This document shows positions 28,025 through 35,968 of a stretch of DNA of 64,000 nucleotides, piece after piece. Origin of the DNA: Glycomyces terrestris (GTDB lineage Bacteria; Actinomycetota; Actinomycetes; Mycobacteriales; Micromonosporaceae); NCBI RefSeq assembly GCF_003933745.1, contig NZ_RSEB01000001.1, positions 1,106,649-1,170,648 of the forward strand, written 5' to 3'. Each line of letters begins with the position of its first letter. The stretch's first letter is position 1. A program made the position numbers and the translations under genes. The notes under the pieces were generated by a model that was not told the DNA's origin, searched no databases, and saw nothing but the letters and a program-made list of their open reading frames with translations.

Positions 28025-28807
28025 ATGAACATCGGCGATCAAATCAACGTGCTGCGAACCGAAGGGGAGCGGATCGCTGTCGCTGGTGGGGAACTCGCAC
28101 TGAACGCGCTCGTGCCCACCTGCCCGGGCTGGATCGTCAAGGACCTCTTGACCCACATCGGGACCGTCCATCGCTGGGCGGCGGCGATCGTGGGCGGAGC
28201 CCTGCCCTACGATCCCCGCAAGCAGGACTTCCAGCGGATCGTGGGGCCCACTCCCCACGACGACCTGCTGGTCGACTGGGTCAGGGAGGGGCTCCTGCGG
28301 CTCGCGGCCGTCCTGGAGGCCGCCCCCGACGACCTCCAGTGCTGGCAGATGTTCCCCGCCCAGTCCTCCCGCCGCTTCTGGGTCCGCAGACAGGCCCACG
28401 AGACCACCATCCACCGCGTCGACGCCGAGCAGGCGCGAGGCGACGAGATATCACCGGTCGGCCCCGAGTTCGCGGCCGACGGCATCGACGAGCTGCTGCT
28501 GGGCTTCCACGGCCGCCCGTCGAGCAGGGTGCGGGCGCTGCGGCCGTCAGTGCTCCACATCCACGCCACCGATCTGCCGCCGGGGCGCGGCGACTGGTAC
28601 GTGCACCCCACCGACACGGGGCCGCTCGTGACGTTCAGCGAGGTCGAGTCCCCGCACTGCGTCATCGAGGGCCCGGTGGAGCTGCTGTACCTGGCGCTGT
28701 GGAACCGGCTGCCGTTCGACGACCTCGCCGTTCACGGAGACCCGGCACTGCTCCACTTGTGGCGCAATTACTCCGCGGTCCGGTGGGTCGATCCCGTAGA
28801 CGTCTGA
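28025..28807 (+). CDS. Maleylpyruvate isomerase family mycothiol-dependent enzyme
   Basis: A 260-aa DinB-like four-helix protein with the MDMPI N-terminal domain: CPGWIVKDLLTHIGTVHRW carries the typical conserved His, and ARRQAHE-like RRQAHETTIHRVDAE provides the second metal-binding region. These enzymes use mycothiol, the actinobacterial thiol, for isomerisation or conjugation. The substrate is unknown. The start ATG has CAGGGG directly upstream. Monocistronic, in a lower-GC upstream context (27955-28025). Confidence 0.82.
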   Translation: MNIGDQINVLRTEGERIAVAGGELALNALVPTCPGWIVKDLLTHIGTVHRWAAAIVGGALPYDPRKQDFQRIVGPTPHDDLLVDWVREGLLRLAAVLEAAPDDLQCWQMFPAQSSRRFWVRRQAHETTIHRVDAEQARGDEISPVGPEFAADGIDELLLGFHGRPSSRVRALRPSVLHIHATDLPPGRGDWYVHPTDTGPLVTFSEVESPHCVIEGPVELLYLALWNRLPFDDLAVHGDPALLHLWRNYSAVRWVDPVDV

Positions 28808-28933
28808 CGACTTGACACACGGCGACTGGAGCGCTACAGCGAGGACACGCAGGTGATCGGACGGTTTTGGCGGGCTTTGTCCGCTGTGGCCGTTCGGGGC
28901 GCGCTGCTGCGCGATCGGGCGGGCGCGGGACCG

Positions 28934-28939
28934 TAAGCT
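28934..28939 (+). promoter_or_regulatory. -10 hexamer of YibE/F gene, leaderless promoter
   Basis: TAAGCT lies 7 nt before the GTG at 28947. No Shine-Dalgarno is present between them. Confidence 0.45.
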
Positions 28940-28946
28940 CGGCGGC

Positions 28947-30206
28947 GTGAAGGAGCTGAAGCACAGTCATGCCGTCCCGAACGACGCCGTCCCCCGCGCC
29001 GCCCTGTGGATCCTGGTCCCGGCCGCGGTCGCCACGGTCCTGGGCCTGGTGCTGCTGTGGCCGCAGGGGGTCGAGGACGCGCGGGCCGACGAGTTCGGGA
29101 CCGAGGTCGACGGCCGGGTCATCGCGGTGGCCGAGACCGAGTGCACGGCGGAGGAGGCCGAGGTCCTGACCGTGTGCGGCGAGGTCGTGGTGCGGCTGGA
29201 CAGCGGCGAGCACGCCGGCGAGGAGGCCGTGGTCGACATCCCGAGCGGGCCGGGCGCGCCGGTGGTCAGCCCCGGCGACGACGTCATCCTCCTCTACACG
29301 CCCGAGTCGGTGTCGGGCCAGCAGTACCACATCATCGACCACGACCGGGCCGGCGCGCTGTGGGCGCTGGTGATCGCGTTCGCGCTCGCGGTGGTGGCGT
29401 TCGGGCGCTGGAAGGGCCTGCGGTCGCTGGTGAGCCTGGGGCTGACGTTCGCGGTCGTGCTGCTGTTCATGGTGCCGGCGGTCCTCGACGGGTCGCCGCC
29501 GGTGCTCGTGGCGATCGTGGGCGCGGCGGCGATCATGCTGGTGTCGCTGTACCTCTCGCACGGGTGGAACCGGACGACGACGGTGGCGGTGGTGGGGACG
29601 CTGGCCTCGCTCGTGCTCACGGTGCTGCTCGCCCAGGCGGCGGTGCGGCTGACGGAGCTGAACGGGGTCCTCGACGAGAACACGACGAACCTCGCACTCC
29701 AGTACCCGATCGACATGTCCGGGCTGCTGCTCGCGGGCATCCTCATCGGCGCGCTCGGCGTCATCGACGACGTGACGGTCTCGCAGGCCGCCACCGTGGA
29801 CGAGCTCGCGAAGGCGAATCCGAAGTGGGGGCACGCGCGGCTGTTCCGGTCCGGGATGCGGGTCGGGCGCGACCACCTGACGTCGGTGGTGAACACGCTG
29901 GTGCTCGCGTACGCGGGCGCGTCGCTGCCGCTGCTGGTGCTCATCGCGGCGGCGAACCGGCCGCTGGAGCAGGTGCTCACGAGCCAGACGATCGCGACCG
30001 AGATCGTGCGCTCGGTGGCGGGCACGCTCGGGCTCATCGCGGCCGTGCCGATCACGACCTGGCTCGCGGCGTACCTGGTGCGCTGGCAGCCGAAGCCGAA
30101 GGAGCCCAAGGAGAAGGAACCGAAGCGGCCCCGCCCGAAGCCGGTCCCGGAGGGGGGCGACTGGGACGCGGACGAGTCGCCCTACCCGCCGTCGCACCTG
30201 CGCTGA
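28947..30206 (+). CDS. YibE/F family membrane protein
   Basis: A 419-aa multi-pass protein of the YibE/F family. An N-terminal TM helix (about 17-38) is followed by an extracellular beta domain (about 45-130) and roughly seven TM helices, with the family motifs RSLVSLGLTF and GALGVIDDVTVSQAA (DDVTVSQ is strongly conserved). The Lys/Pro-rich C-terminus is cytoplasmic. The biological role of this family is unknown. Monocistronic. Confidence 0.88.
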   Translation: MKELKHSHAVPNDAVPRAALWILVPAAVATVLGLVLLWPQGVEDARADEFGTEVDGRVIAVAETECTAEEAEVLTVCGEVVVRLDSGEHAGEEAVVDIPSGPGAPVVSPGDDVILLYTPESVSGQQYHIIDHDRAGALWALVIAFALAVVAFGRWKGLRSLVSLGLTFAVVLLFMVPAVLDGSPPVLVAIVGAAAIMLVSLYLSHGWNRTTTVAVVGTLASLVLTVLLAQAAVRLTELNGVLDENTTNLALQYPIDMSGLLLAGILIGALGVIDDVTVSQAATVDELAKANPKWGHARLFRSGMRVGRDHLTSVVNTLVLAYAGASLPLLVLIAAANRPLEQVLTSQTIATEIVRSVAGTLGLIAAVPITTWLAAYLVRWQPKPKEPKEKEPKRPRPKPVPEGGDWDADESPYPPSHLR

Positions 30207-30296
30207 CCGGCCCCCGGGGTCGGGGGTGTCGGATCGCCGGGCCCCCGGTGCAAGGGTGGCGCGGGGGTCCGACACCGGTGGCAGGGGTCCGACGGC

Positions 30297-31217
30297 TCAG
30301 AAGCGCTCGGCGGCGGTCATGAGTTTGCGGGCGGCCTGGTGGAGGGCCTGGAGGACCGTCATGACGGCGGGGCGGCCGGTCGAGGCGGTGCGGTGGACGA
30401 CGTAGACGTCGCGGCCGCGCAGCTCCTCCGCGACCGCGCGCACGGCCACGTCGCGGCGCTCGGCCGCGGCCATCCAGGGGGCGACGGTGACGCCGAGGCC
30501 CTTGGCGACGAGCGTCAGGATCGTGTCGAGGCCCTCGAACTCCGAGACCGGGGCCGAGATCCCCTCGGCGCGCCACAGCCGGTCCAGCGCCGCGCGGGAC
30601 GGCTCGCCCTCCGGCGAGGCGATCCACGGCTCCCCCGAGAGCTCGTGCGCTGACAGGACCTCCCTGGCGGCCAAGGCATGCCGCGCCGGCAGGACCGCGA
30701 CGAGCGGGTCCTGCACGAGATGGTGGAACGTCAGCGGTCCGACCGCGGCCGGGCGGCGCTGGCCCGACCAGTCGTCGATGAGCGCCAGGTCGATCTCGCC
30801 CGAGCGCACGCGCGCGAGCGACTCCGAGACCGTGTGCTGCTGGCGCAGGACCATCTGGAGCTCGGGGTGGCGGCGCAGGCGGCGCACCATCGGGCCGGCC
30901 AGCGCGACGGCGACCGTCGGGAACGCGGTCACGGTGACGCGCCCGCGCGGCTCGGCCGACTCGGCCGCAAGGTCGGTCTCGGCCGCGTCGATCGCCTCCA
31001 GGATGCGGGCGGTGTGCTCGACGAGGCGGCGGCCGGCGTCGGTGAGCTGGGCCGAGCGGGCGGTGCGCTCCAGAAGCGCGACGCCGGTCTCCTTCTCAAG
31101 GGCCGCAAGCTGCTGCGAGACGGCGGAGGCGGTCTGGCCGGTGGCGACGGCAGTGGCGGATATCGATCCCTGGGCGGCGAACTCGTAGAGGAGGCGCAGG
31201 CGGCGGACGTCGAGCAT
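30297..31217 (-). CDS. LysR-family transcriptional regulator
   Basis: A 306-aa regulator (from ATG 31217) with an N-terminal winged HTH (residues 1-60; TASAVSQQLAALEKETG recognition region) and a two-lobe ligand-binding domain. It is divergent from an aminotransferase gene, its likely target. A T-N11-A inverted repeat overlaps its own start codon, which fits autorepression. A TTG two codons upstream is an alternative start. The effector is unknown. Confidence 0.9.
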   Translation of the reverse strand: MLDVRRLRLLYEFAAQGSISATAVATGQTASAVSQQLAALEKETGVALLERTARSAQLTDAGRRLVEHTARILEAIDAAETDLAAESAEPRGRVTVTAFPTVAVALAGPMVRRLRRHPELQMVLRQQHTVSESLARVRSGEIDLALIDDWSGQRRPAAVGPLTFHHLVQDPLVAVLPARHALAAREVLSAHELSGEPWIASPEGEPSRAALDRLWRAEGISAPVSEFEGLDTILTLVAKGLGVTVAPWMAAAERRDVAVRAVAEELRGRDVYVVHRTASTGRPAVMTVLQALHQAARKLMTAAERF

Positions 31218-31230
31218 AAGCAAATCTTAT
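31216..31230. promoter_or_regulatory. LysR-type T-N11-A box
   Basis: ATAAG-N5-CTTAT, a perfect inverted repeat in an AT-rich pocket, overlaps the start codon of the LysR gene in the LysR/aminotransferase divergent region. The minus-strand TAAGAT within it lies 6 nt before the LysR ATG and may also be its -10. Confidence 0.55.
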
Positions 31231-31349
31231 CCTCGGCGAAAGGTAGAAATACTTGCCATGATGCTCGCCGGAGAGGAGTGTGGGGACCACAAGGGCGCGT
31301 CCGCGCCGCCGATGCGCACGCGCACGACCATCCACTGAGGAGTCCTCAC

Positions 31350-32603
31350 GTGACCGTCTCCGCCACCCTCGCCGCCAACGAAGCCGTCGCCGCGCGCCGC
31401 GCCGCCGGGCAGGAGGTGCTCGCACTGGGGTTCGGCGAGGCGGGCATCCCCGTGCACCCCTTGCTCAGGCAGCGCCTGACGCAGGCCGCCGGGCAGATCT
31501 CCTACGGGCCGGTGGCCGGGATCGACGCGGCCCGCGAGGCCGCCGCCGGGTACTGGACCCGCCGGGCGATCCCGACCGGGGCCGAGCAGGTGATCCTCGG
31601 GCCCGGCTCGAAGCCGCTGCTGTTCGCGCTGCTGCACGCCGCCGGGGGCGACGTGGTGCTGCCGAAGCCCGCGTGGGTGTCGTACGCGGCCCAGGCGGAG
31701 CTCCTCGGCCGCGACCCGATCCGGGTCCCGGTGCCGAAGGGCGAAGGGGGCGTTCCGGATGCGGAGGCCCTGGACGCGGCCGTGCGGGCGGCCCGCCGGG
31801 CCGGGCGCGACCCGCGCGTCGTCGTGGCGACCCTCCCGGACAACCCGACCGGGCGGCTCGCGTCCGAGCAGTCGGTCAAGGCGCTGTGCGAGGCCGCGCG
31901 CGAGCTGGACCTGATCATCGCGGCCGACGAGATCTACCGGGACCTGGTGTTCGAGCCCGGGTCGTTCCCCTCCCCCGCCGCGTGGGCGCCCGAGCGGACC
32001 GTGACGACCACGTCCCTGTCGAAGAACTACGCGCTCGGCGGCTGGCGGGTCGGCGCGGCGCGCTTCCCGGACTCGCCGCTGGGCGCGCGGCTGCGGGAGT
32101 CAGTGCGCGGCACCGCTTCCGAGCTGTGGTCCGCGACGCCGATGCCGATGCAGCACGCGGCGGCGTACGCCTGGTCCGACCCGCAGGAGCTCGTGGAGCG
32201 GGTGGCGCTGGCGCGGCGCCTGCACGGGTCGGTGGCGGCCGCGGTGGCCGAGGTCTTCGCCGCCGCCGGCGCGGCGGTGCCGGCGCCGCAGGGCGGGTTC
32301 TACGTGTGGCCGGACTTCGCGCCGCTGCGGGATTCGCTGGCGGCGAAGTGGGGTATCGCCACGGGTGCGGATCTCGCGGGGGTCCTGCTGGAGCGGTTCG
32401 GGATCGTGGTGCTGCCGGGCAGCGCGTTCGGCGACGACCCGGAGGCGCTGACGCTGCGCGTGGCGGTGACCGGGATCTACGGCGAGAACGACTCCGAGCG
32501 CCTCGCGGCGCTGGTGTCGCGGTTCCCCATGGAGATGCCGTGGATCGCCGAGGCCCTCGCGGGCCTGGCGGAGAAGCTTCGGGCGCTGACGGCGTCCGAG
32601 TAG
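31350..32603 (+). CDS. PLP-dependent aminotransferase (class I/II)
   Basis: A 417-aa fold-type I enzyme: NPTG (165-168), the cofactor Asp/Tyr pair D193/Y196, and the Schiff-base lysine K225 in SLSKNYALGGWRVG. Most similar in character to aspartate/aromatic aminotransferases. The GTG start has a GAGGAG Shine-Dalgarno. Divergent from the LysR regulator. The amino-acid substrate cannot be deduced. Confidence 0.9.
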   Translation: MTVSATLAANEAVAARRAAGQEVLALGFGEAGIPVHPLLRQRLTQAAGQISYGPVAGIDAAREAAAGYWTRRAIPTGAEQVILGPGSKPLLFALLHAAGGDVVLPKPAWVSYAAQAELLGRDPIRVPVPKGEGGVPDAEALDAAVRAARRAGRDPRVVVATLPDNPTGRLASEQSVKALCEAARELDLIIAADEIYRDLVFEPGSFPSPAAWAPERTVTTTSLSKNYALGGWRVGAARFPDSPLGARLRESVRGTASELWSATPMPMQHAAAYAWSDPQELVERVALARRLHGSVAAAVAEVFAAAGAAVPAPQGGFYVWPDFAPLRDSLAAKWGIATGADLAGVLLERFGIVVLPGSAFGDDPEALTLRVAVTGIYGENDSERLAALVSRFPMEMPWIAEALAGLAEKLRALTASE

Positions 32604-32607
32604 GCGC

Positions 32608-32646
32608 CGGGCGGCGCTGCCGAGGCCGATGCGGCAGCGCCGTCCG
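32608..32646. terminator. Hairpin terminator
   Basis: A 15-bp stem with one mismatch and a 9-nt loop lies directly after the aminotransferase stop, between it and a convergent small gene. Confidence 0.6.
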
Positions 32647-32648
32647 GT

Positions 32649-32999
32649 TCAGTCCACGCGGTCGGCGACCGCGGCGATGCCGTAGACGAGCGCGATGAGG
32701 GCGATGATCGCGACGACGACGATCGCGATGCCGATGTAGCGCTGGATCTCGAGTTCGTGGCCTTCGCGCACGGGCCGGCGCCAGCGGCCGTAGCGCCAGT
32801 GGTCGTGGCCCTGCTCGTAGTCGGTGGCGAAGTCCTCCAGGAGCGCCTGGAGGTCGGCGAGGGTCTCGGCGCGCCTGACGAGCTGGCGGCGGAGCTTGAA
32901 CTCGTCGGCGTCGATCGCGCCGCGGCGGTGGGCCTGCGCGAGCCGGTAGAGGGCCATGCGACGGTGGGCCCTGGTGGGGCGGATGGCGAAGGCGTCCAT
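32649..32999 (-). CDS. DUF1707/SHOCT-like small membrane protein
   Basis: A 116-aa protein. The N-terminal ~55 residues are a short helical domain with the pattern (ALYRLAQAHRRGAIDADEFKLRR) seen in DUF1707/SHOCT oligomerisation domains. A charged linker and a C-terminal TM helix (about 90-110) follow. ATG 32999 has GGGAG upstream. Function unknown; such domains often tether partners to the membrane. Confidence 0.6.
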   Translation of the reverse strand: MDAFAIRPTRAHRRMALYRLAQAHRRGAIDADEFKLRRQLVRRAETLADLQALLEDFATDYEQGHDHWRYGRWRRPVREGHELEIQRYIGIAIVVVAIIALIALVYGIAAVADRVD

Positions 33000-33103
33000 G
33001 ACGTGGCTCCCGGGGTCGTGTGGACCGCGGGGTTCCCCGTCCGCACCGTTCGTACACATTGGCGTCCGGTGCGGGACGGGTTGCGCGCCAGTGGGACCGG
33101 ACG

Positions 33104-33394
33104 TCAGTCCAGGAGGTCGCTGACTGCCCGGGCGAGGTCGGTGTCCTTCGCGGAGACCTTGTTGCCGGCCGAGTGCGTGGTGACCGAGACGGTCAGCTTG
33201 TTGTAGTTGATCGCGAGGTCGGCGTGGTGGTCGCGGCGCTCGGAGAGCAGGCCGACGCCGGTGGCGGCGGCGAGCGCCTGGAGGTGGCCGTCGAAGGTCC
33301 AGGTGCACTCCAGGCGGTCGCGCGCGTGGGTCCAGCCGGGCAGGTCGGAGAGGGCGAGTTCGATCTCGGCCTCGGTCAAGGGTTGGTCGCTCAT
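33104..33394 (-). CDS. Pterin-4a-carbinolamine dehydratase
   Basis: A 96-aa protein with the dehydratase signature: E-x3-HHADL-x4-YNKLTVSVTTH-x-AGN, including the adjacent catalytic histidines (DHHAD). It dehydrates 4a-hydroxytetrahydrobiopterin; in bacteria lacking aromatic hydroxylases it may serve in pterin or molybdopterin repair. Size is normal. Encoded between a small membrane protein and carbonic anhydrase, all on the same strand but with separate promoters likely. Confidence 0.92.
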   Translation of the reverse strand: MSDQPLTEAEIELALSDLPGWTHARDRLECTWTFDGHLQALAAATGVGLLSERRDHHADLAINYNKLTVSVTTHSAGNKVSAKDTDLARAVSDLLD

Positions 33395-33419
33395 ACCCCC
33401 GATTGTGGCACCCGGGCGG

Positions 33420-34031
33420 TCAGTTCTCCTCGATGAGCGTCACTTCGCCGGTGTCGAGGTCGTAGACGGCGCCGACGACGAGGACGCCGTCGAGGTTCTC
33501 GCGGCGGCCGAGGTCGGCGACGGTGCGGCGCACCTGGAGGCGCAGGGCCTTGGGGGCCGCGTCCTCGCCTTCGGGGGTCTCGGCGAGCGCCTGGGAGGCG
33601 GGCTGCCACAGCTGCTCGACGAGGTAGTCGGTGCGCGGGTCGTGGGTGTCGGCCTCGACGGCGTGGAGGGCGGCGTTGATGGCGCCGCAGCGCTCGTGGC
33701 CGAGGACGACGACGAGGGAGACGCCGAGTTCGGCGGCGGCGAACTCGAGGGAGCCGACGGCGGCGCGGTCGGGCACGTGCCCGGCGGTGCGCACGACCAG
33801 GAGCTGGCCGAAGTCGCAGTCGAACACGGACTCGGCGGTGACGCGGGAGTCGATGCAGGTGAAGACGGCGGCGGTCGGCGTCTGGCCGGGCGCGTGCTGG
33901 CGGGCCGAGACGATGTCGCGCTTGAAGCGGGGCTCGCCTGCGACGAACCGGCCGTTGCCTTCGAGGAGGGCGACGAGCGTCTTGGCGGCTTCGTGGTGCT
34001 CCATGAGCGAGGAGGCGGTCAGTTCTGGCAC
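33420..34031 (-). CDS. Beta-class carbonic anhydrase
   Basis: Zinc enzyme for CO2/bicarbonate interconversion. The product (203 aa from GTG 34031) has the beta-class zinc ligands in CIDSR (Cys, Asp-Arg dyad) and GHERCGA (His, Cys). The start is uncertain: ATG at 34103 would add 24 residues, and an internal ATG at 34004 would remove 9; none has a strong ribosome binding site. Cytoplasmic, supplies bicarbonate for carboxylations. Confidence 0.92.
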   Translation of the reverse strand: MPELTASSLMEHHEAAKTLVALLEGNGRFVAGEPRFKRDIVSARQHAPGQTPTAAVFTCIDSRVTAESVFDCDFGQLLVVRTAGHVPDRAAVGSLEFAAAELGVSLVVVLGHERCGAINAALHAVEADTHDPRTDYLVEQLWQPASQALAETPEGEDAAPKALRLQVRRTVADLGRRENLDGVLVVGAVYDLDTGEVTLIEEN

Positions 34032-34240
34032 GCCCTGAATGGTGCCGTACGATGCGCGCCGGTGCAAGCGCGACGGGCTGACCGTGACGCACGTTTTACA
34101 CATCGCACGTTACCGTTCCGAGATCTTCCGGTCATTTCGCAGGACTTGTCGCTCGCGGAAGGGGACCATAGGATGAAACCGAACTACCGCAACACGATTC
34201 ACCAGCGGGTTCGTCAGCCGCAGGGACTTGGAGGCCACCG

Positions 34241-34909
34241 GTGCGCACGTACGGCGAAGGCTGCCCCGCGGCCCACGCGCTCGATCTCGTCGGCGAGCGC
34301 TGGTCGCTCCTGATCGTCCGCGAGCTCCTGCTCGGCCCCAAGCGCTTCACGGACCTGCGGTCGGGGCTGCACGGCGCCAGCGCGAACGTGCTGTCGCAGC
34401 GGCTGCGCGAGCTGGAGTCGGCCGGGGTGGTGTCGAAGCGGCGGCTGCCGCCGCCGGCGGCCTCGAAGGTGTACGAGCTCACCGAGTGGGGCCGGGAGTT
34501 GGAGGGCGTGATCGTGCTGCTGCTGCGGTGGGGCGCGCGCTCGGCCGCGATCCCGCTGGACGCGCCGATGGGGGCCGACGCGCTCATCCTGTCGATGCGG
34601 AGCCTGTTCATGCCGCAGTCGGCGCAGGGCTTCGACGCGGCGTTCGAGCTGTGGGTCGGGGACCGGCCGTTCATCGCCGAGGTCATCGACGCGCAGCTGA
34701 TCCTGGCGCCGGGCCGGCCCGAGCATCCGCACGCGGTCATCCGGACCGACGCGGAGACGCTCAAGCGCCTGACCCTGGGCGGGCGCAGCCTCGACGTGTC
34801 GCTGCACGCCGGGCGCGTCACCGTCCAGGGCGATCAGGCGATGGCCGAGCGCTTCTTGGGAATGTTCCGCCTCCCGGAGCCGGCCGCGGCCTCGGCGGGC
34901 GCGGTATGA
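34241..34909 (+). CDS. HxlR-type winged-helix transcriptional regulator
   Basis: A 222-aa protein whose first ~100 residues are an HxlR/MarR-like winged helix (CPAAHALDLVGERWSLLIVRELLLGPKRFTDL, a classical HxlR beginning). A C-terminal extension of about 110 residues has an SCP2-like sterol-binding character in some homologs; here it is unassigned. GTG start. It is convergent with the DUF1445 gene. Its target is unknown. Confidence 0.88.
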   Translation: MRTYGEGCPAAHALDLVGERWSLLIVRELLLGPKRFTDLRSGLHGASANVLSQRLRELESAGVVSKRRLPPPAASKVYELTEWGRELEGVIVLLLRWGARSAAIPLDAPMGADALILSMRSLFMPQSAQGFDAAFELWVGDRPFIAEVIDAQLILAPGRPEHPHAVIRTDAETLKRLTLGGRSLDVSLHAGRVTVQGDQAMAERFLGMFRLPEPAAASAGAV

Positions 34910-34921
34910 CGGTGCCGCCGC

Positions 34922-35737
34922 TCATCGGATGATCCTGATCTCGCCGGTGCCGCCGGGCCTGGCGCGGCGGTCGGTGATGAGCATGTGGCCGGGCGCGTGG
35001 GTGATCGCGAACGGGAGCCGGGCCTTGACGACCGCCTCCTGGAGGGTGACGCCGCAGGCCCAGAAGACGGGGACGTCGCCGGCGTGGAGGCGCACGGCGT
35101 CGCCGAAGTCGGGGCGGGCGAGGTCGCGGACGCCGATCGAGGACGGGCTGCCGACGTGCAGGGGCGCGCCGTGCGCGTACGGCATGTCCATGGTGATCCC
35201 CGCGGCGAGGTCGACCAGGTCGGCCGGGACCGGCCGCATGGAGACCACGACCGGGCCGCGGAAGCGCCTGGCGCCCAGGGCCTTGCGGTTGGTGCGGTAC
35301 ATCGGGACGTTGACGCCCTGCTCGAGGTGGCGCAGCGGGATGCCGGCGCGCTCCAGGAACGGCTCGAACGTGAACGTGCACCCGGTCAGGAAGGTGACCA
35401 GGTCGCGGCCCCAGTAGTCGACGACGTGGGTCGGCTCGTCGACGAGCTCGCCCTTGCGCCAGACCTGGTAGGCCGGGAGGTCCCGGCGCAGGTCGGCGCC
35501 GACGGCGAGGTCGGTCCAGTAGTCGCCGGCCGCCACCACGTCCAGCAGGGGGCAGGCGCGCGGGTTGCGGACCGCGAAGCGGCGCAAGGCGATCGCATCG
35601 CGGCGGGGGACGCTGACCAGGTTGGCCTGGACGTAGCCCTGGGACCATCCGCTGGTGTGGGCGACCAGGCCGTCCCTGAACCTGGCGCGCGCCTCGCGGG
35701 GGCTGGTCTGCGCTTCGGGACGCTGTCTCGTGAACAT
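34922..35737 (-). CDS. DUF1445 putative hydro-lyase (D-glutamate cyclase-like)
   Basis: A 271-aa cytoplasmic protein of the DUF1445/hydro-lyase family, with the characteristic SGWSQGYVQANLV start region and the FTFEPFLERAGIPLRHLEQGVNVPMY segment (CTFTFE is a family hallmark). A mammalian relative is D-glutamate cyclase, and bacterial members often accompany 5-oxoprolinase genes, which are absent here. The start at 35737 has GGAGGAGCG upstream. Monocistronic; divergent from the SARP regulator. Confidence 0.88.
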   Translation of the reverse strand: MFTRQRPEAQTSPREARARFRDGLVAHTSGWSQGYVQANLVSVPRRDAIALRRFAVRNPRACPLLDVVAAGDYWTDLAVGADLRRDLPAYQVWRKGELVDEPTHVVDYWGRDLVTFLTGCTFTFEPFLERAGIPLRHLEQGVNVPMYRTNRKALGARRFRGPVVVSMRPVPADLVDLAAGITMDMPYAHGAPLHVGSPSSIGVRDLARPDFGDAVRLHAGDVPVFWACGVTLQEAVVKARLPFAITHAPGHMLITDRRARPGGTGEIRIIR

Positions 35738-35798
35738 CGCTCCTCCTCGAAAGGTGCTGCTCGTTGTGTCGAGAATCCGATAACGCCATGTCAACGGG

Positions 35799-35816
35799 TT
35801 CACGAGTCCTTCACGA
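35799..35816 (+). promoter_or_regulatory. Heptamer direct repeat of SARP/PhoP type
   Basis: TTCACGA occurs at 35799-35805 and again at 35810-35816, i.e. with a 4-bp spacer and 11-bp period. That is the geometry bound by SARP activators and also by PhoP (GTTCAC units), two regulators known to compete at AfsR targets. A further GTTCACT lies at 35859. The site is between the DUF1445 and SARP start codons. Confidence 0.5.
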
Positions 35817-35968
35817 GCAGGATGCGCATGCAGTCCGGACACCTGAGCGCCACCGCGTGTTCACTGAGCGATTCGCGTTGCGAGCGTTCCCAAATGATCA
35901 AGAAATGCCCATAGACTGGAGAGACCCCGCCAGTTCGGACCGCCTCGGCTCCCCGGGAGGTGGCGCCG

